A DNA stretch of 64,000 bases from Lachnospiraceae bacterium (GTDB lineage: Bacteria; Bacillota; Clostridia; Lachnospirales; Lachnospiraceae), in NCBI GenBank assembly GCA_017936885.1, contig JAGBEO010000033.1:62001-126000 (forward strand), in the 5' to 3' direction. The translations under genes and the position numbers were made by a program. A model generated the notes under the pieces. That model had not been told where the DNA came from, ran no database searches, and worked only from the letters and a program-made list of their open reading frames with translations. Of the stretch, positions 25,762-34,815 are shown piece after piece. How positions within the stretch are numbered: the stretch's first letter is position 1; every line of letters starts with the position of its first letter.

Positions 25762-26595
25762 ATGAAACGATTCTATCTGATTACCAACGAGGGGAAAGAC
25801 CCGGAAGGAATTTACACCAAAAGAATAGCGGAATATATCAGGAAGCATGGTGGTGATGCGGTCTGTGTGGATGGCGAGAGGTTTTCGGACGAACAGCTTC
25901 CGGGCGAAAGCGTTGATTGTATTCTGGTGCTGGGCGGAGACGGTACTTTGCTTCGCGCGGCGAGAAATATGATGGATAATGATATACCGCTTCTGGGGAT
26001 TAACCTCGGAACACTGGGATATCTGGCGGAAGTGGAGAGCGCAAATCTTGAGGCGGCACTGGATCAGCTTTTACGGGATGACTTTACCAGAGAAGAAAGA
26101 ATGATGTTAGTGGGTCAAGTGGATAAGCAGGGGACAGGTGAAGAGAATTTCGCCCTGAATGATATTGTAATTTCCCGATGTGGTTCTTTGCAGATTTTGA
26201 CATTTCATATCTATGTCAACGGACAGTTCTTAAACAGCTATAGTGCAGACGGCATTATTGTGGCAACCCCGACCGGGTCCACCGGTTATAATATGTCGGC
26301 GGGAGGCCCCATTGTGGAGCCTTGTGCCAGATTATTATTGCTGACACCGATTTGCCCGCATACGCTGAATACAAGAAGTATTATTCTCGCGCCGGAAGAT
26401 GAGATCAGAATAGAGATTCCGCAGGGGAGAGACGGACATTTGCAGACGGTGGAAGCTAATTTTGACGGCAGTCATAAGATTATTCTGCAGACCGGAGATC
26501 ACATAGTAATAAGTAAAGCTGCTAAGACTACGGGAATCTTAAAGCTGAATACGGAAAGCTTTTTGTCTGTATTACATAAAAAGATGAGCGAGTAG
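25762..26595 (+). CDS. nadK: NAD kinase
   Basis: 277-residue ATP-NAD kinase. The family GGDGT motif appears as VLGGDGTLLRAAR, followed by GINLGTLGYLAEVE; the NE/D-type segment ALNDIVISR and the TPTGSTGYNMSAGG motif are present. It makes NADP(H) from NAD(H) and ATP. Begins four bases after tlyA and is followed by argR. Confidence 0.95.
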   Translation: MKRFYLITNEGKDPEGIYTKRIAEYIRKHGGDAVCVDGERFSDEQLPGESVDCILVLGGDGTLLRAARNMMDNDIPLLGINLGTLGYLAEVESANLEAALDQLLRDDFTREERMMLVGQVDKQGTGEENFALNDIVISRCGSLQILTFHIYVNGQFLNSYSADGIIVATPTGSTGYNMSAGGPIVEPCARLLLLTPICPHTLNTRSIILAPEDEIRIEIPQGRDGHLQTVEANFDGSHKIILQTGDHIVISKAAKTTGILKLNTESFLSVLHKKMSE

Positions 26596-26659
26596 GTTGA
26601 AAAACCATATTTGGAAGTTTTTAAGGACAGTAAGGGCGCTCTGATACGGAGGTTTTTGA

Positions 26660-27112
26660 ATGAAAAAAGCCAGACATGACAAAATAATAGAATTGATAGG
26701 CAAGTACGAGATAGAGACACAGGAAGAACTGGCAGATCGTCTGCGGCATGCCGGATATCAGGTCACACAGGCCACTGTTTCCAGAGATATCCGGGAGTTA
26801 AAATTATCCAAGATTCCGGGTGGAAGAGGCAAACAGAAATATGTTGCATTCACGCAGGAAGAACCGCATCTGGGGGATAAGTATATCAGAGTGCTGAAAG
26901 AAGGCTATGTCTCCATGGCACTGGCACAGAATCTGTTAGTCATGAAGACGGTATCCGGTATGGCGATGGCGGTAGCCGCTGCCGTGGATGCGTTGAAGCT
27001 TGATGAAATAGTGGGCTGTATTGCAGGAGATAATACCTTAATGATAGCCATGCGCAGCGTGGAAGATGCCGAGAATGTGATGGAGCAGATTGGGAGAATG
27101 ATATCAGGATAA
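26660..27112 (+). CDS. argR: arginine repressor ArgR/AhrC
   Basis: 150 residues: N-terminal winged helix-turn-helix (QEELADRLRHAGYQVTQATV then SRDIRELKL) and a C-terminal arginine-binding hexamerisation domain with GCIAGDNTLMIAM. It regulates arginine biosynthesis and catabolism with L-arginine as corepressor. Good ribosome site ACGGAGGTTTTTGA before ATG 26660. The argR-recN linkage is conserved across Firmicutes. Confidence 0.95.
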   Translation: MKKARHDKIIELIGKYEIETQEELADRLRHAGYQVTQATVSRDIRELKLSKIPGGRGKQKYVAFTQEEPHLGDKYIRVLKEGYVSMALAQNLLVMKTVSGMAMAVAAAVDALKLDEIVGCIAGDNTLMIAMRSVEDAENVMEQIGRMISG

Positions 27113-27253
27113 AAGAGCTTAACGGTATGGTGTTAGGGGATTGGTTTGACTGAAATAACATTATGTATTTGCATGGATCTTAACAGAGAAGAGTCCTATA
27201 AAAGGCGGTGAATGAAGAGACATGCCCGGAGAGAATACATAAGAGGTGATAAC

Positions 27254-28936
27254 ATGTTACAAAGTTTACACGTGAAAAATCTGGCGTTGATTGATGAGAC
27301 GGAAGTCTTTTTCGGGGAGGGACTCAACATTCTGACCGGAGAGACCGGAGCCGGTAAATCCATCATTATCGGATCGATCAATTTAGCGCTTGGAGGAAAA
27401 GCGGATAAGGATATGATCCGCAGCGGTGCGGAGTATGCTCTGGTAGAGTTGATTTTTGGCATCAATCAGCCGGAACAGTTGCAAGCCATACAGGCATTGG
27501 ATCTTCCGGTAGAAGAGGGGCAGATTATCCTGCAGCGTAAGATCATGCCGAACCGCAATGTGTGCAAGGTATGCGGAGAAACCGTCACGGCAAGACAGTT
27601 GAAGCAGCTTGCGGAAGTCCTGATTGATATTCACGGTCAGCATGAGCACCAGTCTCTTTTGCAGGCAGCGAAACAATTGGAAATACTGGATGCATATGCG
27701 GGTGAAGAGCTGGTATCCTGTAAAGAACAGTTGCAGGGAATCTACCGGCAGTACAGGCAGGCTGTGGAAGAATTGTCTCACAATGAAGTGGATGAAGAAA
27801 CACGCAGACGGGAAAGTGCGCTGGCCGAGTTTGAATGTCAGGAAATTGAGGAAGCACAACTGCTGCCCGGAGAAGATGAGGAAGTCGAGAAAACCTATCA
27901 GAAACTGGTCAACAGCCAGAAGATTAAAGAGGCAGCAAGTGCGGCATATTCCTTATGCGGTTATGAGGAAGGCGGTGTAGGCGGCAATATCGGACGGGCA
28001 CTGCGGGAGATCAGAAATGTATCCGCTTATGATGAAATGCTCCAGGAGTTTGAGAAACAATTGTTAGACATAGATAGTCTTTTAAATGACTGCAACAGAG
28101 GCATCGCCGAGTATTTGTCGGGGCTTGAGTTTGATGCGGAGCTTTTTGACCAGACGGAGAGACGTCTGAATCTTATCAATCATTTGAAGTCAAAATATGG
28201 AAATTCCATAGAAGATATCCTGGATTATCAAAAGCGGACACAGGAGAAGCTTGCAAAGTATCAGGATTATGATGCGTATCGTATGGAATTGACGCAGAAA
28301 GCAAATACTTTAAAAGAAGAAGCACTTAAAATCTGTGCACAGCTCTCAGATATCCGCAGTAAGAATGCACTGTGGTTGGCGGATGAAATGAAGAAAGCCC
28401 TTGTGGATCTTAATTTTGAAACGGTTGCGTTTGAAATACGTGTCATAAAGGCAGAGGATCAAATGACTGCCAACGGATATGATAAAGCAGTTTTTCTGAT
28501 CTCTACCAATCCGGGAGAGGCACTCAAAGAACTGGCACAGGTGGCCAGCGGCGGTGAATTATCCCGTATTATGCTGGCGCTCAAGACAGTGCTCGCAGAC
28601 AAGGATGAAATCGAGACCTTGATCTTCGATGAGATTGATACCGGAATCAGCGGCAAGACAGCATGGAAGGTATCTGAAAAAATGGGAATTCTTGGCAGGG
28701 AACATCAATTGATCTGTATTACCCATCTTCCGCAGATTGCGGCTATGGCAGATTCTCATTTCTGTATTGAGAAACAAGTGGTGGATCAGCGGTCTGTCAC
28801 GGATATCCGACAGCTTAAGGAAGACGAGAGCATCGAAGAACTTGCCAGAATGCTCGGCGGAGCAAGCATTACGGAGAATGTTCGCAATAATGCAAGAGAA
28901 ATGAAAGATTTGGCAAGAAAAACAAAACAATATTAA
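27254..28936 (+). CDS. recN: DNA repair protein RecN
   Basis: 560-residue SMC-like ATPase in double-strand break repair. Head motifs: Walker A GETGAGKSI near residue 30, signature QVASGGELSRIMLALK and Walker B LIFDEIDTGISGK near the C-terminus, separated by a coiled coil. ATG 27254 follows AAGAGGTGATAAC; the frame extends upstream without a ribosome site. Ends at a terminator before spoIVB. Confidence 0.95.
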   Translation: MLQSLHVKNLALIDETEVFFGEGLNILTGETGAGKSIIIGSINLALGGKADKDMIRSGAEYALVELIFGINQPEQLQAIQALDLPVEEGQIILQRKIMPNRNVCKVCGETVTARQLKQLAEVLIDIHGQHEHQSLLQAAKQLEILDAYAGEELVSCKEQLQGIYRQYRQAVEELSHNEVDEETRRRESALAEFECQEIEEAQLLPGEDEEVEKTYQKLVNSQKIKEAASAAYSLCGYEEGGVGGNIGRALREIRNVSAYDEMLQEFEKQLLDIDSLLNDCNRGIAEYLSGLEFDAELFDQTERRLNLINHLKSKYGNSIEDILDYQKRTQEKLAKYQDYDAYRMELTQKANTLKEEALKICAQLSDIRSKNALWLADEMKKALVDLNFETVAFEIRVIKAEDQMTANGYDKAVFLISTNPGEALKELAQVASGGELSRIMLALKTVLADKDEIETLIFDEIDTGISGKTAWKVSEKMGILGREHQLICITHLPQIAAMADSHFCIEKQVVDQRSVTDIRQLKEDESIEELARMLGGASITENVRNNAREMKDLARKTKQY

Positions 28937-28965
28937 ATTAAAATGTGAGATTTTTCACATACTAG

Positions 28966-28994
28966 AAAGGACATGCTTTATGCGTGTCCTTTTT
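28966..28994 (+). terminator. recN terminator
   Basis: AAAGGACATGC and GCGTGTCCTTT pair (one G-T pair) around a short loop and run into a T tract. It lies between recN and spoIVB, so the upstream ATG at 28980 inside this hairpin is an unlikely start for spoIVB. Confidence 0.88.
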
Positions 28995-29069
28995 TGGAAC
29001 ATAAGGATGACTCGCATGGCGTGTCCTGAGTTGTTCTATATTCTGCGGAAAGATGAGGGATGTGATAAA

Positions 29070-30422
29070 TTGAACAGATTAGTTTATATGACAAAACAAC
29101 AAGAGAGAAGATATCGCAGTTTTCTCTATATTATATTAGCGGCAGCAGTCATTGCGCTTACCTTTACAGTTTACTATATTTATTGGGATAAAATTCCTTC
29201 TACTATTAAAATACGTGCAGGCGTGGAGCAGGAGCTTGATTTCAAAGTGCCGGTGTCAGGGGAAATCTACCGGGTGAAGGAGGATGCGGCGGCACAGGTA
29301 TCCTCAGTCACGGAGACTGTCAGGGCACCGGAAGCAGAGCAGGTGGCGGAAAGCATTTCTGATTCCGTGGAAAGCATCCATGTAGATTTTGCACATACGG
29401 TGAAGGTGAAAGCCAATGAGATTGATACTTATCAGATGGATTTGAAACTGTTTGGTATTCTTCCTTATAAAAATGTAGATATTCAGGTTATTCAGGATAA
29501 AATGCTGATACCTTCGGGAATTCCGATCGGTATTTACGTGAAGACCAGCGGGGTGTTGGTGGTAGGAATCGGAGAGTTTGAAAACAGAGAGGGGGATCAG
29601 GTATCACCGGCAAAATATGTTTTGCAGAAAGGCGACTATATTTTGCAGGTAGATGGAGAGGAGATCGAGAATAAAAAGCATTTTATTCAGTTGGTGGAAG
29701 AATCTGATGGGAATGATATGGTGCTGACCATTAAAAGGAACAATGAAATTACAGAGGTAATGATAGAAGCGGATCAAAACCAGAATGAGGAGTGGAAACT
29801 GGGAATCTGGATACGTGATAATGCGCAGGGAATCGGTACCATGACGTATGAAGATACGGATCATACTTTCGGAGCTTTAGGGCACGGCATCAATGACGTG
29901 GATACTTCCCTGCTGATGAATCTGGAGGAAGGGACGCTTTACAAGACGGAAATCGTAGGTATTACCAGAGGTGCCAATGGCTCTCCGGGAGAATTGACGG
30001 GTTATATTGAGTATGACAGTGATAATATCATCGGAGAGATTACAGAGAATACCACGGAGGGAATTTTCGGTATATGCGATGAAGAACTTGTTAAGGCAGC
30101 CTGTTATGAACCGATTCCTATCGCATTGAAGCAGGAGATTGAACTGGGGCCGGCACAGATTATCTGTTCCGTAACCGGAGAACCGGAATTCTATGATGTG
30201 GAGATCGTGGAGGTCAATCTGGAGCAGGAGAATATTAACCGCGGGATCGTCATACAGGTGGTGGATGAGAAACTTTTAACGCTGACAGGAGGTATTATTC
30301 AGGGGATGAGCGGCAGTCCGATTATTCAGAATGGAAAAATGGTAGGTGCGGTCACCCATGTACTGGTACAGGATTCTACCAGAGGATACGGTATTTTTAT
30401 TGAGGAGATGCTGACCCATTAG
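29070..30422 (+). CDS. spoIVB: SpoIVB signalling serine peptidase
   Basis: 450-residue S55 peptidase. One N-terminal membrane segment (FLYIILAAAVIALTFTVYYI), then a PDZ domain around residues 150-235 (GIYVKTSGVLVVGIGEFE, KGDYILQVDGEEI), then the protease domain with His272 in GHGINDVDTS and Ser in GMSGSPI at 412-418. In B. subtilis it is made in the forespore and triggers pro-sigma-K processing across the intermembrane space. TTG 29070 follows GAGGGA at good distance; ATG 29088 is an alternative; the ATG at 28980 lies in the recN terminator. Catalytic residues look intact. spo0A follows, as in other Clostridia. Confidence 0.93.
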   Translation: MNRLVYMTKQQERRYRSFLYIILAAAVIALTFTVYYIYWDKIPSTIKIRAGVEQELDFKVPVSGEIYRVKEDAAAQVSSVTETVRAPEAEQVAESISDSVESIHVDFAHTVKVKANEIDTYQMDLKLFGILPYKNVDIQVIQDKMLIPSGIPIGIYVKTSGVLVVGIGEFENREGDQVSPAKYVLQKGDYILQVDGEEIENKKHFIQLVEESDGNDMVLTIKRNNEITEVMIEADQNQNEEWKLGIWIRDNAQGIGTMTYEDTDHTFGALGHGINDVDTSLLMNLEEGTLYKTEIVGITRGANGSPGELTGYIEYDSDNIIGEITENTTEGIFGICDEELVKAACYEPIPIALKQEIELGPAQIICSVTGEPEFYDVEIVEVNLEQENINRGIVIQVVDEKLLTLTGGIIQGMSGSPIIQNGKMVGAVTHVLVQDSTRGYGIFIEEMLTH

Positions 30423-30501
30423 TATGAAAACCACAGAGAACTTAAGGTAAAGCAGATCGATGTTTTGGGCGATGCTTAAAAGTTCCACGGGTTGTTTTCT
30501 T

Positions 30502-30510
30502 TGTTATAAT
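30502..30510 (+). promoter_or_regulatory. extended -10 promoter before the spo0A remnant
   Basis: TGTTATAAT is a perfect extended -10 (TGnTATAAT), 63 bases before the spo0A start; the -35 region (GTTCCA at 17 bases) is poor, as tolerated by extended -10 promoters. So the locus may still be transcribed. No clear 0A box was identified. Confidence 0.55.
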
Positions 30511-30573
30511 AGGAAAAGATAAACCCAGAGTTTAGAATAAATTGTAAGGGGAATTTTATAACGGAGGAAGACT

Positions 30574-30831
30574 ATGGAAACATTAAATGTGACAGCATCA
30601 AGAGATCAAGAACAGTTTTACCGGATTTTGGATAATCTGATCAGTACCAATAAGGAATTTCAGATTATGATTACTGTTCCGTCCGGCAACAAAGAGGGAG
30701 ATATGCAGGAAATGGAAGTGATACAAGTACCCGTAGCACATGATCTGGAGAAAGATGTGACAGATATGATTCATGAAATTGGTGTTCCGGCACATATTAA
30801 AGGGTATCAATATTTAGAGAGGCTATTATGA
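30574..30831 (+). pseudogene. spo0A: spo0A 5' remnant: receiver core deleted and frame broken
   Basis: 85 codons behind a strong ribosome site (ACGGAGGAAGACT). The first ~30 residues resemble the start of a Spo0A receiver, but the acidic pair expected near residues 9-11 now reads SRD, and the phospho-acceptor Asp and conserved Lys region are missing: only about 30 residues separate the receiver start from the linker. From residue ~65 the Spo0A hallmark [18 protein letters not shown] appears. It then reads ERLL and stops at TGA 30829-30831. Inserting one A (TTTAAGAGAG for TTTAGAGAG at about 30815) restores [16 protein letters not shown], the normal Spo0A sequence. So two lesions are present: an in-frame loss of about 80 receiver residues and a one-base deletion. 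A sequencing error could explain only the second. Confidence 0.87.
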
Positions 30832-31088
30832 TGTCGGTAGAGGATGTAGAGATGCTTGGTTCTATTACGAAAGTGTTGTATCCGACCATAGCCAAGAAAT
30901 ATCAGACCACACCAAGCCGGGTAGAACGTGCTATCCGTCATGCCATTGAGGTGGCATGGTCCAGAGGCAGAATGGAAACTTTGGATGCACTTTTCGGTTA
31001 CACAATCAATACCGGAAAAGGAAAACCAACCAATTCCGAGTTTATTGCGCTGATCGCAGATAAAATACGTTTGCAATATCGTCGTTAA
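30828..31088 (+). CDS. spo0A: free Spo0A DNA-binding domain ORF
   Basis: 86 residues that match the Spo0A C-terminal effector domain without a break: [17 protein letters not shown], the recognition-helix region [25 protein letters not shown] and [17 protein letters not shown]. It overlaps the upstream remnant by ATGA (30828-30831), and GAGAGG (30817-30822) lies five bases before ATG 30828 and eight before ATG 30831, so independent or coupled translation is possible. In B. subtilis, removing the receiver makes Spo0A constitutively active, so a free domain could bind 0A boxes without phosphorylation. Alternatively it is simply the 3' part of a pseudogene; its strong conservation argues that any decay is recent. 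Confidence 0.85.
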   Translation: MMSVEDVEMLGSITKVLYPTIAKKYQTTPSRVERAIRHAIEVAWSRGRMETLDALFGYTINTGKGKPTNSEFIALIADKIRLQYRR

Positions 31089-31135
31089 TTTTCAAAATAA
31101 TCCTTTTATTGCCAGCTAAAATATTGTATACTATT

Positions 31136-31185
31136 ACTTAAGAATATTTTATTCTTAAGTGGGAATATGTGTTCATCATATTCCC
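31136..31185 (+). promoter_or_regulatory. tandem perfect hairpins in the glgA leader
   Basis: Hairpin 1: ACTTAAGAATA/TATTCTTAAGT with a TTT loop (31136-31160). Hairpin 2: GGGAATATG/CATATTCCC with a seven-base loop (31161-31185), directly adjacent. A TATACT -10-like site at 31127-31132 lies just upstream. Neither hairpin has a T run, so attenuation is not proven; an operator or RNA stability element is possible. Confidence 0.5.
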
Positions 31186-31225
31186 GGTATGACTTTATAT
31201 AGGTAATAAATCTTGGAGGGTTAGC

Positions 31226-32671
31226 ATGAAGAATATTTTGTTTGTTGCATCGGAAGGTGTGCCGTTTATTAAGACGGGTGGTTTGGCGGATGTAGTCGGT
31301 TCCTTACCCAAATGTATCGATCGGGAATACTTTGATGTCAGAGTGATTCTTCCCAAATATACTTGTATGAAACAGGAGATGAAGGATAAACTGACCTATA
31401 AGACTCATTTCTATATGGATTTCCATTGGAAAGAGGAGTATGTAGGTATTATGGAATCGGAAGTGGATGGAGTAAAATATTACTTCATTGACAATGAGTC
31501 TTATTTCGGCGGATTTAAACCTTATGGCGACAATGCGCTGTTTGAGATTGAAAAATATGCATTTTTCTGTAAGGCTGCCTTATCGATCCTTCCGGTGATT
31601 GATTTCAGACCGGATCTGATCCATTGCCATGACTGGCAGACTGGTCTGATTCCTGTTTATCTGAAAGAGAGATTCCAGGGCGGAGATTTTTACAGAGGCA
31701 TTAAGACCGTTATGACAATCCATAATCTGAAATTCCAGGGTAAGTGGAGTGTGAAAGAAGTCAAGGAGATCACGGGACTTCCGGATTATTTCTTCACATC
31801 TGATAAGCTGGAGGCTTATAAAGATGCAAACCTCTTAAAAGGTGGTCTGGTATATGCAGATGCGATTACAACTGTGAGTGACACCTATGCCGAGGAGATT
31901 AAGACAGCATTTTACGGTGAGGGCTTAAATGGACTGTTATGTGCCAGAGCCGGAGACTTAAGAGGTATTGTCAACGGTATTGATTATGAAGATTTCAATC
32001 CGGAGACAGATAAGAACATAGAGTTTAATTATAATGCAGTGAATTTCCGCAAGGAGAAGATTAAGAATAAACGTGCTTTGCAGGCGGAATTAGGGCTGAA
32101 TCAGGATGACAAGGCAATGATGATCGGTATCGTGTCCAGATTAACGGGACAGAAAGGATTTGATCTGATTGCTTATGTTATGGATGAACTGTGTCAGGAC
32201 AATGTACAGATTGTGGTATTGGGTACAGGCGAAGAGCAGTATGAGAATATGTTCCGTCATTTCGATTGGAAATATCACGGCAAGGTATCGGCTAATATTT
32301 ATTATTCTGATGCGTTATCCCATAAGATTTATGCGGCAAGTGATGCGTTCCTGATGCCATCCCTGTTTGAGCCTTGCGGTTTAAGCCAGCTTATGTCTCT
32401 TCGGTACGGTACGGTGCCGATCGTTCGTGAGACAGGCGGACTGAAGGATACGGTGCAGCCATATAATGAATATGAAGGTGTAGGTACCGGATTCAGCTTT
32501 ACCAATTACAATGCGCATGAGATGCTCGGAACGATCCGCTACGCAGAGCATATCTATTATGATAAGAAACGTGAGTGGAACAAGATTATCGACAGAGCTA
32601 TGGCAGCAGATTTCTCCTGGCATGTGTCTGCTAAGAAATATCAGGAAATGTATGACTGGCTGATTGGTTAA
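31226..32671 (+). CDS. glgA: glycogen synthase (ADP-glucose type)
   Basis: 481-residue GT5 enzyme that elongates alpha-1,4-glucan from ADP-glucose. The N-terminal ADP-glucose motif is KTGGLADVVGSLP; the first domain has HDWQTGLIPVYL and the C-terminal domain ends the active site with PSLFEPCGLSQLMSLRYGT. Start ATG 31226 follows TTGGAGGGTTAGC. It stands alone: no glgB, glgC or glgD gene adjoins it. Two perfect hairpins lie in its leader and a terminator follows. Confidence 0.95.
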   Translation: MKNILFVASEGVPFIKTGGLADVVGSLPKCIDREYFDVRVILPKYTCMKQEMKDKLTYKTHFYMDFHWKEEYVGIMESEVDGVKYYFIDNESYFGGFKPYGDNALFEIEKYAFFCKAALSILPVIDFRPDLIHCHDWQTGLIPVYLKERFQGGDFYRGIKTVMTIHNLKFQGKWSVKEVKEITGLPDYFFTSDKLEAYKDANLLKGGLVYADAITTVSDTYAEEIKTAFYGEGLNGLLCARAGDLRGIVNGIDYEDFNPETDKNIEFNYNAVNFRKEKIKNKRALQAELGLNQDDKAMMIGIVSRLTGQKGFDLIAYVMDELCQDNVQIVVLGTGEEQYENMFRHFDWKYHGKVSANIYYSDALSHKIYAASDAFLMPSLFEPCGLSQLMSLRYGTVPIVRETGGLKDTVQPYNEYEGVGTGFSFTNYNAHEMLGTIRYAEHIYYDKKREWNKIIDRAMAADFSWHVSAKKYQEMYDWLIG

Positions 32672-32695
32672 AGAGTAGTAAACAGATAATTAAGA

Positions 32696-32732
32696 GACGG
32701 AAATAATCCGGGACAGGGTTATTTCCGTTTTG
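32696..32732 (+). terminator. glgA terminator
   Basis: ACGGAAATAA and TTATTTCCGT form a ten-base stem, with further GC pairs above it, followed by a short T run (TTTTG). Confidence 0.8.
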
Positions 32733-32802
32733 TCGGTGTATCTGTATCCGATGAAGAGAAGCGCGCAGACATTATAATGGAAATACAAAGGAAAGGAGGA
32801 CA

Positions 32803-34464
32803 ATGGGAAAAGGCATGGGAAGCAGTTCGAAAGAGAGTAAGAAAACCAATAGCTTTGTGATGCAGGCGGGCATTCTGGCGGCAGCGGGAATGATCGTCAA
32901 AGTCATTAGTCTGATCTACCGAAGTCCTCTTTTAAGTATCATTGGATTAGAAGGGAATAATTACTACAGTGCGGCTATTAATATCTATACGATTATTCTT
33001 CTAATTTCGTCCTATAGCATACCCTCGGCAATTTCCAAGGTCATTGCTCAAAGACTGGCATTTAAGGAATATAAGAATGCCCAGAAAGTATTTCACTGTG
33101 CCCTGCTTTATGTGCTCATTGTAGGTGGTATCGCAGCCATCATCACATTTGTGGCGGCACCGGTTTTAGTCAGTAAGAATCCGAATGCAACGGCAGCGCT
33201 CAGGGTGCTGGCACCAACGATTTTCTTTTCGGGCTTTCTGGGTGTCTTACGCGGATATTTTCAGGCGCACAGCTCCATGGTGCATACTTCAATTTCACAG
33301 ATTTTAGAACAGATTATGAACGCGGTAGTCAGTATTCTGGCAGCATATCTGCTGATTCATTTTGCGGCGGGAGAGGATGCCACCACACAGGCAATCTATG
33401 GTTCTGCCGGAAGTGCGATCGGTACCGGTGCGGGTGTTTTAACCGGACTTTTGTTTATGTTTGGGATGTATATGCTGAACCGTAAATATCTTCATAGGAG
33501 AATGGGGCGGGATCGTTCGAAACATGAAGAGAGCTATGGAGAAATCCTGAAGGTTATTTTTACTATTGTTACGCCTTTTATTTTGAGTACTTTTATTTAT
33601 AACTGTTCTACCGTAGTCAATATGTACATTTATTACTATGTGATGGATTATAAGCAGGTAGATACTGTGTTGTATGGTAACCATTACGGTATTTTTTCCA
33701 CCCAGGCGGTTGCCGTGGTGAATATTCCGATTGCGATTGCATCGGCCATGTCATCTGCAACGATCCCCAGTGTTTCGACCACCTTTGTGCGGAAAGAATA
33801 CGGGCGGACGAGGACACAGGTTACGAAGGCGATTCAGATGACGATGTTAGTATCCATACCGGCGATGGTGGGCATGGCTGCGCTGGCAAAGCCGATTATG
33901 CAGTTTATCTTTCCGCAGAAGGATTCGCTTGATATGGCATCCGGGCTGTTGGCGGCACTGTCGATTACGGTGGTTCTGTATGGTTTATCTACGCTGACGA
34001 ATGCCGTATTGCAGGGAATCGGCAGAGTCAATACACCGGTTATTCATGCCGTGATTGCACTGGTGGTACAGGTGGCAGGACTTATGGCGCTGCTTCTTTA
34101 TACGAATCTGGATACCTATGCATTGGCTTGCGCCAACATCATATACTCACTGGTTATGTGTCTGCTGAATCAATGGTCAGTGCGTAAACATTTAAAGTAT
34201 AAGCTTGATTTTGTTAAAATCTTTTTAAAGCCCGGATTTGCGGCGCTTGTCATGGGTGCCGTAGCATACGGTGTATACCATGGGCTGTACATTCTTATTC
34301 CCGTCAGCAGACTGGTGTTGTTGATTGCCATAGGTATAGCGGCTTGTGTGTACTTTGTGGTGCTTCTGCTGATAGGCGGTGTGAGCGAAGCGGAACTGAA
34401 AGCCTTTCCGAAGGGAGCCATGCTGGTTCATTATGCCAAGAAATTTCATTTGTTACATGCATAA
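32803..34464 (+). CDS. MATE/MOP-type lipid flippase (YtgP/MurJ-like)
   Basis: 553-residue polytopic membrane protein of the MOP exporter superfamily with about 14 helices; the start of the fold reads FVMQAGILAAAGMIVKVISL and the FLGVLRGYFQAHSSM segment is typical. Its length is close to B. subtilis YtgP (MurJ), which flips lipid II for peptidoglycan synthesis; SpoVB and polysaccharide flippases are related alternatives, and a shorter SpoVB-like paralogue lies at 61.7-63.1 kb. Start ATG 32803 follows AAAGGAGGACA. Ends at a strong terminator. Confidence 0.82.
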   Translation: MGKGMGSSSKESKKTNSFVMQAGILAAAGMIVKVISLIYRSPLLSIIGLEGNNYYSAAINIYTIILLISSYSIPSAISKVIAQRLAFKEYKNAQKVFHCALLYVLIVGGIAAIITFVAAPVLVSKNPNATAALRVLAPTIFFSGFLGVLRGYFQAHSSMVHTSISQILEQIMNAVVSILAAYLLIHFAAGEDATTQAIYGSAGSAIGTGAGVLTGLLFMFGMYMLNRKYLHRRMGRDRSKHEESYGEILKVIFTIVTPFILSTFIYNCSTVVNMYIYYYVMDYKQVDTVLYGNHYGIFSTQAVAVVNIPIAIASAMSSATIPSVSTTFVRKEYGRTRTQVTKAIQMTMLVSIPAMVGMAALAKPIMQFIFPQKDSLDMASGLLAALSITVVLYGLSTLTNAVLQGIGRVNTPVIHAVIALVVQVAGLMALLLYTNLDTYALACANIIYSLVMCLLNQWSVRKHLKYKLDFVKIFLKPGFAALVMGAVAYGVYHGLYILIPVSRLVLLIAIGIAACVYFVVLLLIGGVSEAELKAFPKGAMLVHYAKKFHLLHA

Positions 34465-34508
34465 ATGATTGTCCAAAAACCAATACTGTTTAGGACAATC
34501 ATTTTTTG
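34464..34508 (+). terminator. flippase terminator
   Basis: AATGATTGTCC and GGACAATCATT form an 11-base perfect stem followed by TTTTT. Confidence 0.9.
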
Positions 34509-34537
34509 TTTGTATTAAAAAATCAGGAGGTAATACT

Positions 34538-34723
34538 ATGGCAAACTTATCAGAATTGGACTTACAGAATCTGCGTCACCTTATGGGCGGGTATGACGTG
34601 TCACACTGCAAGATGAAGGAATACGCACAGTGCGCATCCGATACGAAGGTAAAGCAGTTTTTCGAGAAAGGGGCACAGACCGCAATGCAGAATAAGCAGC
34701 AGCTTATGGAGTTTCTGCAGTAA
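34538..34723 (+). CDS. small helical protein, coat-protein-like
   Basis: 61 residues after a strong ribosome site (TCAGGAGGTAATACT). The sequence is helical: LSELDLQNLRHLMGGYDVSH, then KMKEYAQCASDTKVKQFF, then a Gln-rich helix ending QLMEFLQ. It resembles small CotF/ferritin-like coat proteins found in pairs in Clostridia, and the next gene is a CotF family member, which supports this. Family assignment is tentative. Confidence 0.65.
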   Translation: MANLSELDLQNLRHLMGGYDVSHCKMKEYAQCASDTKVKQFFEKGAQTAMQNKQQLMEFLQ

Positions 34724-34815
34724 CGGCAGGCTGGTTATGGAATGCAATACGTGGACTGTATGAAAATGTGCAGATTACACGGAATAACAAGTGAAATCGG
34801 AAGGAGCAGAAAACA

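Noticed and set aside
28980-29069. ATG 28980 as the spoIVB start
   Set aside because: It lies inside the recN terminator hairpin without a ribosome site; TTG 29070 is better placed.
28996-29069. Sigma-F/G promoter for spoIVB
   Set aside because: Expected forespore promoter, but no sequence with acceptable -35, -10 and spacing was found by eye.
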